Assembly: GCA_028288085.1 (NCBI GenBank)
Contig: JAQBOK010000047.1
Location: 1-38,952, forward strand
Direction: 5' to 3'
Origin: Mucilaginibacter sp.
Lineage (GTDB): Bacteria > Bacteroidota > Bacteroidia > Sphingobacteriales > Sphingobacteriaceae
DNA length: 38,952 nt
In this document: positions 1 to 8,155 of the stretch, one piece after another
Numbering within the stretch: the first letter of the stretch is position 1
Layout: every line of letters starts with the position of its first letter
Notes under the pieces: model-generated
Told to the model about the DNA's origin: nothing
The model's database searches: none
Seen by the model: the letters and a program-made list of their open reading frames with translations, nothing else
Translations under genes and position numbers: made by a program

Positions 1-165
1 AAAATCTTTCTATATAAAGAAGATTTCGAAAAATTTGCCGAAGGTTTAAGAGATACTGTAGAGTATATCAAAGCCAACCAGGAAGTTGTAGAAAAACGTT
101 ATGAATTCATCGAATCGCCTGAAGTAACTAAAACAGCCGATGAAGATTTTTCATTCGATGTCTGA
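1..165 (+). CDS. C-terminal end of PUR-family/DUF3276-like nucleic-acid-binding protein (5' truncated)
   Basis: Frame 1 open from base 1 to TGA 163-165: KIFLYKEDFEKFAEGLRDTVEYIKANQEVVEKRYEFIESPEVTKTADEDFSFDV; resembles Bacteroidetes DUF3276/PUR proteins. Confidence 0.7.
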   Translation, partial: KIFLYKEDFEKFAEGLRDTVEYIKANQEVVEKRYEFIESPEVTKTADEDFSFDV

Positions 166-197
166 TATTGAAACTTAAACTAAACTAATACCATAAG

Positions 198-226
198 AAA
201 ACCTTGCCGAAGCAGGGTTTTTTGTT
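198..226 (+). terminator. Rho-independent terminator after the DUF3276-like gene
   Basis: AAACCTTGC-CGAA-GCAGGGTTT stem (one wobble) followed by TTTTG TTTT. Confidence 0.7.
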
Positions 227-376
227 TTAGTCAAATGTCTTTAAATTTTGTGTGGAACATTGAAAATTCTCTCCGTTGTGGGAGGATTTTCTTTTACCCG
301 GGTAGAATTACCTGTAAAAGATTCATAGTATAGTTGGAAAGCACGAAAGATGAACTTAATAAATACACGCGAACAT

Positions 377-685
377 TTAGAAGTCGTCTGCCCCGGATAC
401 CTTATAATTTTTAAAATACCGGTTTAACTGTCTTAATTCATATTTATTAAGATCGGTGCCTGTATATTTCCATTGGGACAGATCATCCCCGTTAAAATGG
501 ATCTCACCAAGATATCTGCGGTTGCCTGTGTCATCCTGATCCTCGTCAAAAGCGGAAGCTTCGTACATTTTGGAAACACCGATACTACGCACTACCTCGT
601 CAGAGAACTTTACAAATACCGGTTCAAAATCAATATTGAAAAAACCGCCATCTTGCTTCTTTATCCCAAGCGATACCCTTATCAT
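377..685 (-). CDS. hypothetical protein, 102 aa
   Basis: Complete minus ORF with normal soluble-protein composition; overlapping plus ORFs look low complexity/hydrophobic. Confidence 0.6.
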   Translation of the reverse strand: MIRVSLGIKKQDGGFFNIDFEPVFVKFSDEVVRSIGVSKMYEASAFDEDQDDTGNRRYLGEIHFNGDDLSQWKYTGTDLNKYELRQLNRYFKNYKVSGADDF

Positions 686-1133
686 AAAGTTAGTTTTGTT
701 AATTATATACGTAACAACATTAACTTTATTATTGTTTTTAAAATACTGTAAATCAATTTATATCATCTCCAATAATTGCAGTTATAATTTTTAGCGGCTA
801 TAATAAGTTCAGGCAAGCAACACAAAATATTGGGAAACGGGGATTACATTATACATGGATATATGGTCCTATAATTTTGCTTCCCTACAATACCCTTCGA
901 ACCAATTTATATAATTAAAAAAATTTGCAAGTTTATTAATATAAAAGATCGTTCTTTAGCCCCATTGTTTGTAGTTTATAAAACCAGCCGTCGAATAATC
1001 AATTATAATTAAGGGCTAATGCTGAGCGTAATGGCCAGGTATAAAAACATTCGACCAATCCATTGGTTTAAAAACTATTATAGCTAACATTAATTATTTT
1101 ATTGGAATTTGAACTTTTATACCTTTATATATA

Positions 1134-2471
1134 GTGCAGTTTAACCCAACTTATGGAAAGCGTTTTTTATTAAAATTGCTATTATTATTCTTTTTTATCA
1201 GCATAGGGGGACTTGCCCACAGCCAGGTAATTGTTCCGGTTGATTCTCTTAAAGCAGATTCTTTACGTGCTAAAACTTTAAAAGATAAAAAGCCGGTTGA
1301 TAACATAAATAAGCAGTATGATTTTGGCGATTTAACCCGGAATATTCTCCATCCCAAAAAAAAGGCCGATACATTGCATAAAGGGTCGGGTATTACTATT
1401 GTACCCAATATTGCTGCTAACCCAACCATTGGCGCCCAACTGGGAATTAAGGCTGTGGCAGGCAGAAAATTAGGCAATGATCCTAATACCCTCCTATCGG
1501 TTGCTGCAACATCGGCTTCTATTACCAGCAAGGGGATAATTTATTTTTATGTTAATCATAATATATTTACTCCCGGTAACAAGTGGAATTTTCAGGGTAA
1601 TCTGGTAGTCGCAAAAACGGTAACGCCTGACTATGGTTTAGGAATAGGCCGGCAAGTTGACGGAGGAAGCGATGCAGACAAGGTGCTGGCGGATCCCACG
1701 CACAAAGTTTATCCTATCCATTCTTTTTATTTTAACGGCAGGGAGAAGGTTTACAAGGAAGTGGAGAAAAACCTTTTTGTCGGGGCCGGGATGTCATTTG
1801 AGGTAAGGCGGGACATTACAAACAAGGATACATTAAACAATGCAACGCCCTCAAGTGTTTATAACAACCAGCATGGATTTCCCCAGGATCATTACTCGGC
1901 AAACGGCTTTCTTTTTAATGTAGAGTATATTACACGTGACAATCCAAACCGTGCCTACAAGGGTATTTATTTTGATGCAGGCTTCCGTGTTAATCAAACC
2001 TGGATAGGAAGCACAAAAAACTCCATGCAATTTACTACCGATTTCAGGAAATATTTTAGCTTATCAGATGTAAGCCCCGAAACTGTGCTTGCTCTTTGGA
2101 ACTGGGGTTCGTACCTGCTCAGCGGTTCAATACCCTACCTTGAATTACCCGGTACTGCCAGAGATGTATCTTTTAGAAGCGGCAGGGGTTATACCTCCCA
2201 ATATTTTAAGGGCACTCAATTTAACGATTCAGAAGCCGAATTCCGCTTCCCTATATTAGCAAACAAATTTATCAGCGGTGTTACTTTCGTTAGTATGCAA
2301 ACCGCCAATGATGAACAGGGCACCAGACTATTCCAGGTATTTCAGCCGGGCTACGGTGCAGGTTTGCGGGTATTGTTTAACAAAGCTACACGCACCAACC
2401 TGGCGCTGGATTACGCTTTTGGCAGATACGGCAACAAAGGATTCTTCCTGAATTTAAATGAATCATTTTAA
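1134..2471 (+). CDS. BamA/TamA (Omp85)-like outer membrane beta-barrel protein
   Basis: Signal peptide (LLLLFFFISIGGLAHSQ), barrel-like alternation, C-term GYGAGLRVLFNKATRTNLALDYAFGRYGNKGFFLNLNESF. Confidence 0.7.
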   Translation: MQFNPTYGKRFLLKLLLLFFFISIGGLAHSQVIVPVDSLKADSLRAKTLKDKKPVDNINKQYDFGDLTRNILHPKKKADTLHKGSGITIVPNIAANPTIGAQLGIKAVAGRKLGNDPNTLLSVAATSASITSKGIIYFYVNHNIFTPGNKWNFQGNLVVAKTVTPDYGLGIGRQVDGGSDADKVLADPTHKVYPIHSFYFNGREKVYKEVEKNLFVGAGMSFEVRRDITNKDTLNNATPSSVYNNQHGFPQDHYSANGFLFNVEYITRDNPNRAYKGIYFDAGFRVNQTWIGSTKNSMQFTTDFRKYFSLSDVSPETVLALWNWGSYLLSGSIPYLELPGTARDVSFRSGRGYTSQYFKGTQFNDSEAEFRFPILANKFISGVTFVSMQTANDEQGTRLFQVFQPGYGAGLRVLFNKATRTNLALDYAFGRYGNKGFFLNLNESF

Positions 2472-2726
2472 GAAGTAAATATAAAATATGCAGCTGATAA
2501 GTACTATACTGCACCACTAATATAGAGAAGGCCGAAACCAAAAAGCCTCATATCTTTGAACCTAAGGCTTTCATTTATATGATACTTACCTTACTGTGCA
2601 GTTTTCGAACCAATTCATACATGATTTGAAGAAATTGGCCAAGTCTATTAGATTAATTAGTGTTCAATACTTATTGGTTTGCTGAAGAATTAATTAACCA
2701 CCAATTCAGTATCCGAAATTACTATA

Positions 2727-2744
2727 AAACAGACTTGTCTGTTT
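2727..2744. promoter_or_regulatory. Putative TetR operator, site 1 (AAACAGAC-TT-GTCTGTTT)
   Basis: Perfect 8-bp palindrome immediately upstream of tetR; same core recurs at 3387-3404 and 4354-4371. Confidence 0.8.
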
Positions 2745-2768
2745 GCAAAAATTATCTTATTTTTGAAC

Positions 2769-3317
2769 ATGCGTAATGAAAGGAAAAATTCGATCCGGCG
2801 AAATATAATTGATACGGCGTCACGTTTATTTTACGAACAAGGTTATGGCAATACTGGTATCAACCAGATCATTGAAGAATCCGGTGTGGTTAAATCTTCC
2901 CTATATACTGCTTTCAGAACAAAGGAAGAGATATTAATGGCCTACTTGGAAACGGCCGGCGCAGCCACCGATGAAGCGCTTAAAACCGCAGCTAACAAAC
3001 ATACCAAAGCCAAGGACAAAGTGTTGGGTGTGTTTGATTTCCTCATCGAACTTGTACAGCAAAAAGATTATTACGGTTGTAACTTTTTAAATATCATTTC
3101 TGAAGTACCAAAAGATGCAGCCGTAGTGAGGCGGCAAATCAAAAAGCAAAAGGATGGTGTGCGCAGGCTTTTTGCTGAGATTCTAACGCCAATTCAAAAA
3201 GAGGATCTGGCAGACGAAATTTATGTGTTGTTTGAAGGAGCGTTGATTGGCAATAAGGTACATGACGACACCTGGCCAGTGACAGCCGCGCGCGAAGTTG
3301 TCAATAAATTATTGTAA
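2769..3317 (+). CDS. TetR/AcrR family transcriptional regulator
   Basis: N-terminal HTH: RRNIIDTASRLFYEQGYGNTGINQIIEESGVVKSSLYTAFRTKEEILMAYL; ORF track starts at TTG 2763, ATG at 2769 preferred. Confidence 0.93.
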   Translation: MRNERKNSIRRNIIDTASRLFYEQGYGNTGINQIIEESGVVKSSLYTAFRTKEEILMAYLETAGAATDEALKTAANKHTKAKDKVLGVFDFLIELVQQKDYYGCNFLNIISEVPKDAAVVRRQIKKQKDGVRRLFAEILTPIQKEDLADEIYVLFEGALIGNKVHDDTWPVTAAREVVNKLL

Positions 3318-3377
3318 ATACTCACTATATCTGATTAACACAATGCTTCAGCTAATAAAGCGATGAGAATATTTTAC

Positions 3378-3415
3378 AATTAAATTAAAACAGACTGGTC
3401 TGTTTTAATTTAATT
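3378..3415. promoter_or_regulatory. Putative TetR operator, site 2 (38-bp extended palindrome)
   Basis: AATTAAATTAAAACAGAC-TG-GTCTGTTTTAATTTAATT: perfect 18-bp arms, 2-bp spacer; followed by TACCTTTG (3420-3427), resembling the Bacteroidetes -7 element. Confidence 0.8.
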
Positions 3416-3477
3416 TATATACCTTTGAAATATAAAAAAATTCAACCTACAGATAACAACATATTAACAAACATAAA

Positions 3478-4335
3478 ATGAAAACGCAAATTATTAATTA
3501 TGGAAAAGTTAATGTAGATGGCATTAACATCTTTTACAGGGAGGCCGGTGATAAATCCAAACAACAGATCATCTTGTTTAACGGCGTGCCAAATGCTTCG
3601 AGTGCATTTCAGGAATTAATGAATGACCTGAAAGATGATTATTATTTAGTAGCGCCGGATTTCCCTGGATTTGGCAACAGCGATATCCCCGACAAAAAGG
3701 ACTATGCGTACACTTTCGAAAATATTTCTCTGACGATGGAGCGGTTCATGGAAAAAATGGAACTGAAACAGCCAAATGTGTATGCGCTTGGTTACGGCGG
3801 CCCCATCACTTTCCGGATTGCAATCCGCAGGCCAGGCATTTTCAATAATTACATCTTACAAAACTCCAATGCTTATGAAGAAGGATTAGGCCCGGCGATG
3901 CAGGACGCAGGTCCTTTCCTTGAAAATCGCAACGAGGAAACCGTGAAGTTGGTAAAACCCCTGCTGACATTAGATGGCATCAAGCTTTTCTTTCTGAATG
4001 GAGCAAAAGATCCTGGCAAAATTAATCCTGACCACTTTATCAATGCGCTGCATTATCTTAACCGCCCTGGTCAGGAAGAGATACAACTGGACTTGCTGTA
4101 CAATTATGCAACTAATATCGCCGAATATCCCACATGGCAAAAATGGCTTCAAGAAACACAGCCGCGTTTGTTATTGGTTTGGGGTAAAAACGATGTGTTT
4201 TTTCCGGTTGCGGCAGCCGAAGCGATCAAAAAGGATGTTCCTTCAGCAAAACTCCATGTTTATAATACCAGCCATTTAGCATTGGAAGAACACCATGCCG
4301 ACATCGCCAAAAACATCAAATCCTTTTTAGGGTAA
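3478..4335 (+). CDS. alpha/beta hydrolase-fold protein with degenerate nucleophile motif
   Basis: DYYLVAPDFPGFGNSD, conserved late Asp (WGKNDVFF) and His (NTSHLALEEH); nucleophile elbow reads YALGYGGP. Confidence 0.88.
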   Translation: MKTQIINYGKVNVDGINIFYREAGDKSKQQIILFNGVPNASSAFQELMNDLKDDYYLVAPDFPGFGNSDIPDKKDYAYTFENISLTMERFMEKMELKQPNVYALGYGGPITFRIAIRRPGIFNNYILQNSNAYEEGLGPAMQDAGPFLENRNEETVKLVKPLLTLDGIKLFFLNGAKDPGKINPDHFINALHYLNRPGQEEIQLDLLYNYATNIAEYPTWQKWLQETQPRLLLVWGKNDVFFPVAAAEAIKKDVPSAKLHVYNTSHLALEEHHADIAKNIKSFLG

Positions 4336-4353
4336 AAAAATTTAAATTAATAA

Positions 4354-4371
4354 AAACAGAGTGGTCTGTTT
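4354..4371. promoter_or_regulatory. Putative TetR operator, site 3 (AAACAGAG-TG-GTCTGTTT)
   Basis: One mismatch from the symmetric core, directly upstream of the second hydrolase. Confidence 0.75.
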
Positions 4372-4398
4372 TATTGTAAATAAACTAAATACACAATC

Positions 4399-5268
4399 AT
4401 GAAAACTTCAAAAATAAATTATCGCAATGCTAAGGTAAATGGCTTGAATATCTTTTACCGCGAAGCAGGCCCGAAAGATGCACCGCTGGTATTATTGCTG
4501 CATGGTTATCCAACTTCATCACATATGTTCAGAAACCTGATCCCGATATTGAGTGAGCAATACCATGTAATCGCACCTGACCTTCCCGGTTTTGGTTTTT
4601 CCGACAAACCGGATCACCAGGATTTTTCTTATACTTTTGACAACTTGACCAAACATATCCAGGGCTTTATTGATCAGCTGGAACTGAAAAGGTTTGCGAT
4701 CTATGTATTTGATTATGGTGCACCTGTGGGTTACCGTATCGCGGTTGCCAACCCTGAAAAAATAACCGGTATTATCACGCAAAATGGTAATGCTTACCTG
4801 GAAGGTTTAAGCGAAAACTGGAACCCTATTCAGAAATATTGGGCCGAGCCAACGGAGGAAAACCGTACTGCCTTAAAAATGATGGTGGAAGAGGGCACTA
4901 CAAAATGGCAATATTTTACCGGGGTAGCCGATGAGACTTTGGTAGCGCCAGAATCCTATACACTGGATCAGCATTTCCTCGATCAGCCGGGCAATGTAGA
5001 AATACAGCTTGATCTTTTTAAAGACTATGCAAGCAATGTGGCACTGTATCCTGTATTCCAGCAATATTTCCGCGATAGTCAGCCTGCCCTGTTGGCTGCC
5101 TGGGGAGATAAGGACCCGTTCTTTCTTCCACCTGGCGCCGAAGCCTTTAAACGTGACATCCCTGGCGCTACAGTGAAATTTTTTGACACTGGCCATTTTG
5201 CCCTGGAAACCCATGTAAATGAGATCGGTGAGGAAATTCTTAACTTTTTTGAGAAACTGCCAAAGTAA
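4399..5268 (+). CDS. alpha/beta hydrolase (haloalkane dehalogenase/epoxide hydrolase-like)
   Basis: LLHGYPTSSHMFRNLIPILSEQYHVIAPDLPGFGFSDKPD; YVFDYGAPVGYRIA nucleophile Asp; WGDKDPFF; DTGHFALETH. Confidence 0.92.
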   Translation: MKTSKINYRNAKVNGLNIFYREAGPKDAPLVLLLHGYPTSSHMFRNLIPILSEQYHVIAPDLPGFGFSDKPDHQDFSYTFDNLTKHIQGFIDQLELKRFAIYVFDYGAPVGYRIAVANPEKITGIITQNGNAYLEGLSENWNPIQKYWAEPTEENRTALKMMVEEGTTKWQYFTGVADETLVAPESYTLDQHFLDQPGNVEIQLDLFKDYASNVALYPVFQQYFRDSQPALLAAWGDKDPFFLPPGAEAFKRDIPGATVKFFDTGHFALETHVNEIGEEILNFFEKLPK

Positions 5269-5308
5269 ATATCAAATCATTAATAATTGATAAATAAAAG
5301 ATTCTGTC

Positions 5309-6079
5309 ATGGAAATAAAAATTGCGATAGTAACCGGCGCAAGTGCCGGGATAGGCCGGGCAACTGCTATCAGGCTGGCAAAAGACTTTTCGGGGCTGGT
5401 ACTGGTCGCCCGGAGGGAAGAAGAACTGGAAGAAACTGCTGCAAACGTTAAAGCTGCCGGGGCGGAGCCGCTGATCATTGCGGCCGATCTAAGGCAGGTA
5501 ACAGCCGTTGATAAGGTGATCAAGGAAACCATAGGAAAATTTGGCAGGATCGACGCGCTTGTTAACATTGCCGGTGCGGTGCCACAAATTCACCTGTTTG
5601 AAATGACAGATGAACAATGGAATGATGGTGCCGAAATGAAGCTGCACGGCGCAAGGCGGTTAACAATTAAGGCTTGGCCTTATTTAAAAGCATCAAAAGG
5701 ATCGGTGATCCTGACATCAGGCAATTCTGCTGAAGATCCCAAACCCGGGTTTGCTGCAGTAGCTACTATTAACGCAGCCATCGTTGCGCTGGCAAAAGCA
5801 TTCGCTGAACAAGGCATCATCGATGGTGTGCAGGTGAACAGTGTATTACCCGGCCCTGTTATGAGCAATCGCCGAATTGGGTTTTTGACGAAATGGTCTG
5901 CAGCTAATCATATGACGATGGAGGAAGCTAAATCAAAATTTCTTGTAGAATCACATATCGAACGTTACGGAGAGCCTGAAGAAATTGCAGAGCTAATGGC
6001 GTTTTTAGTATCTCCTGCCGCAAAGTGGATGACCGGTACAGCTATAAGAATGGATGGCGGCGAAGTGAAAGGTATTTAG
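5309..6079 (+). CDS. short-chain dehydrogenase/reductase (SDR) family protein, atypical active site
   Basis: IAIVTGASAGIGRATAIRL nucleotide-binding motif, NIAG, C-term MTGTAIRMDGGEVKGI. Confidence 0.92.
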   Translation: MEIKIAIVTGASAGIGRATAIRLAKDFSGLVLVARREEELEETAANVKAAGAEPLIIAADLRQVTAVDKVIKETIGKFGRIDALVNIAGAVPQIHLFEMTDEQWNDGAEMKLHGARRLTIKAWPYLKASKGSVILTSGNSAEDPKPGFAAVATINAAIVALAKAFAEQGIIDGVQVNSVLPGPVMSNRRIGFLTKWSAANHMTMEEAKSKFLVESHIERYGEPEEIAELMAFLVSPAAKWMTGTAIRMDGGEVKGI

Positions 6080-6121
6080 GCAATTAGGCTAACCTTATAC
6101 TAAAAATGGCTAATTATGAAA

Positions 6122-6151
6122 AAGGCCCTTTACAGCATCGTAAAGGGCCTT
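6122..6151. terminator. Bidirectional intrinsic terminator (SDR operon on +, tRNA on -)
   Basis: Perfect 12-bp stem AAGGCCCTTTAC-AGCATC-GTAAAGGGCCTT with A-run on left (U-run on minus) and TCGTTTT on right. Confidence 0.85.
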
Positions 6152-6153
6152 CG

Positions 6154-6224
6154 TTTTCCTGCATGGACTCGAACCACGATCTTCTGAACCAGAATCAGAG
6201 GTGCTACCATTACACCACAGGAAA
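6154..6224 (-). tRNA. tRNA-Gln (anticodon CTG)
   Basis: Minus strand TTTCCTG TG GTG..CAC, anticodon arm TCTGA-TTCTGGT-TCAGA, T arm CGTGG-TTCGAGT-CCATG, acceptor CAGGAAA; CCA not encoded. Confidence 0.88.
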
Positions 6225-6271
6225 ATATAAACCATCAGAGATGGTTGTACATTTTTGTATTTGATGCAAAG

Positions 6272-6624
6272 TTAACCTTTTGGATAAATATATGAGGTAG
6301 ATTCTTCTAACATTTTTATTGGCCTCACTTCAATCCTCGCGGTTGGGGTGTAAGCAAACTCAGGATTACCTTTTGCAATAACTATAGCATGGTCACTATC
6401 TTTTGCAAGAATATGATAATATCCAACTATCACCTCGCCCGTTTCATTATAATGCCCTTCTTTCCAGTCGACCAGCGTGCCCGGTATCATTTTCCCTTCC
6501 CTTACCAATGGTTGCGTGCTAATGAGGTTCCCATTTGCTTTAAACCTTCAATATACACTATACAAGCTTTTAAAAACTCCTGATGTTTTTCCGAAGAAAA
6601 AGCTTGTTTTACTATCAACTTCAT
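6272..6624 (-). pseudogene. YCII-related (DGPF-like) protein split over two frames (frameshifted gene or -1 programmed frameshift)
   Basis: Frame 0 from ATG 6624: MKLIVKQAFSSEKHQEFLKACIVYIEGLK(QMGTSLARNHW*); -1 frame continues ANGNLISTQPLVREGKMIPGTLVDWKEG...GYYHILAKDSDHAIVIAKGNPEF...IEVRPI; junction at T TTA AAG (6538-6544). Confidence 0.65.
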
Positions 6625-6844
6625 TCCGGATGATTAAAATATACCCTTGCATTTTTCTACTCCTGAAGTTAAAAAATTAATACACATTGTCTATATCTAT
6701 ATCCTTTTACAGGAAAACCAACAAATTGATATAAAAATTAAACAACAGTGACAAACATCACAAATATGCTCACAGTTTTTAGTTAATTTTAGATAGATAA
6801 TTCTGCTGGCATATTACTCTTATTTTACTCTAATTTAAGTGGTT

Positions 6845-7681
6845 ATGAAGAACATCTTAATATTCAATGATTTTTCAAGTGAGGCTGAGCATGCAACCGA
6901 AATGGCATTACTTTTAGCTGGAAAAACCAACACTAACCTATACGTGTGGAACATGTTTGATAAGGCTGAGCAACCTATGGTAAAAGAGCTGGTTGTTGCA
7001 AACGCTAATGAGATAGTTAAGGAACTATCTGATGATAATACAGCCTGGATAGAGAAACTGGAATCGAAACTGAACTGGCAACGCGGGTTGATGCCTGTGG
7101 TGCATTTTATTAACGACGTTGATTATGCACCTAATGATGTATTGCCAATAGTAAAGAAATATGATATAGGGGTATTGATAAAAGGAATTACAGAATCGGG
7201 GAACAACCCTTTACATATTGAATCAGAGGCGCTAAGCTGCTCTACCAAATCGGGCTGCCCAATATTGCTTATTCCTGAAAAAGTAAAATATAAGGCATTT
7301 GAAAAAATGGTTTACGCCACGGACCTCCGTTTTTGCCGCCACGAAGTGGTGACTTTTTTAACTCAATTAGCCAAACATTTGAATGCCAATGTAATGATCG
7401 CTAATATTTCTGCACAGGGGTTGCCTTATATGGAAGACACCTATGCCCGCTCTGTTTTTGAACATGAGATACTAAACCCGATGAAATACGAAAATGTTTA
7501 CTTCAGCAATATAAGAGAAAGAGATATACCTAAGGCTCTGGACGTATTGGTGAACGGGATGAATAATGACCTGCTGGTACTCGTAAATAATAAATATCAT
7601 TTTAAAGAATTGCTGGGGCATAGCTCACCTCATAACATACCCGATAATATCCATATACCCTTGTTGATCTTTCCATCATAG
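6845..7681 (+). CDS. universal stress protein (UspA-like, tandem domain)
   Basis: MKNILIFNDFSSEAEHATEMALLLAGKTNTNLYVWNMFD ... FEKMVYATDLRFCRHEVVTFLTQLAKHLNANVMIANI; ATG 6845 preferred over GTG 6839. Confidence 0.85.
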   Translation: MKNILIFNDFSSEAEHATEMALLLAGKTNTNLYVWNMFDKAEQPMVKELVVANANEIVKELSDDNTAWIEKLESKLNWQRGLMPVVHFINDVDYAPNDVLPIVKKYDIGVLIKGITESGNNPLHIESEALSCSTKSGCPILLIPEKVKYKAFEKMVYATDLRFCRHEVVTFLTQLAKHLNANVMIANISAQGLPYMEDTYARSVFEHEILNPMKYENVYFSNIRERDIPKALDVLVNGMNNDLLVLVNNKYHFKELLGHSSPHNIPDNIHIPLLIFPS

Positions 7682-7857
7682 GATATTACAAAATATTGAA
7701 TAGCAGATGCTGGAACGGACCTGTAAACGGTTATTTATCTTATTCTAAAATACTCATAAAAATTTGCATATCAATTAGATAAGCTTTACATTTAAACTAA
7801 AATAGTACAAGTTATGTATGTTTGTGTTTAGTTAGGTATAAACTTAATTTTTGTAAC

Positions 7858-8061
7858 ATGAAAGCATTTGACAAAAACACCTCAATGGGGGCAGCATTCG
7901 ACAAAAACACCTCGATGGGGGCAGCATTTGACAAAAACACCTCAATGGGCATAGTAGCCGCAGTAAGTGAATTGGGTGTAGAGCCAGGAAAATCAAACAT
8001 TGCAGGTGAATCTGCTGAGGAATCGGCATCTAATGAAGCAGGTGAGACGGCAGATAACTAA
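7858..8061 (+). CDS. small repeat peptide, 67 aa (three AFDKNTSMGA-type repeats plus acidic tail)
   Basis: MK-AFDKNTSMGA-AFDKNTSMGA-AFDKNTSMGI-VAAVSELGVEPGKSNIAGESAEESASNEAGETADN; ATG 7858 preferred over ORF-track GTG 7822. Confidence 0.7.
   Translation: MKAFDKNTSMGAAFDKNTSMGAAFDKNTSMGIVAAVSELGVEPGKSNIAGESAEESASNEAGETADN
7864..7953 (+). repeat. Three tandem 30-bp repeats (GCATTTGACAAAAACACCTCAATGGGGGCA)
   Basis: Units 7864-7893, 7894-7923, 7924-7953; unit 2 has two synonymous changes, unit 3 differs only at its end. Confidence 0.97.
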
Positions 8062-8155
8062 TATTACCGGCATCCCGAGAATTTGAAGCAAGAGACTTAA
8101 CCATACCTTTTAAAGATACTCTGCCACGCAGACATCTTATATTATCTAATACCGT

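Noticed and set aside
500-540. GGTTGCC at about 520 as another ECF site on the minus strand
   Set aside because: It is inside a coding region and no CGT occurs at the 16-nt spacing.
473-794. Plus-strand ORFs of 92 and 74 aa opposite the 377-685 gene
   Set aside because: Antisense, hydrophobic/low-complexity translation without recognisable features; the minus ORF has a more natural composition.
2769-6224. TetR cassette as a genomic island integrated at the 3' end of tRNA-Gln
   Set aside because: It abuts the tRNA, but there is no integrase and I found no direct repeat of the tRNA end.
7817-7824. TATGTTTG as a Bacteroidetes -7 promoter box for the repeat peptide gene
   Set aside because: Matches TAnnTTTG, but no -33 TTTG lies at 19-21 nt; TTTA at 7791-7794 is a poor fit, so not listed as a feature.
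7864-7953. 30-bp direct repeats as a CRISPR-like array
   Set aside because: Units are contiguous with no spacers and stay in frame as coding repeats.
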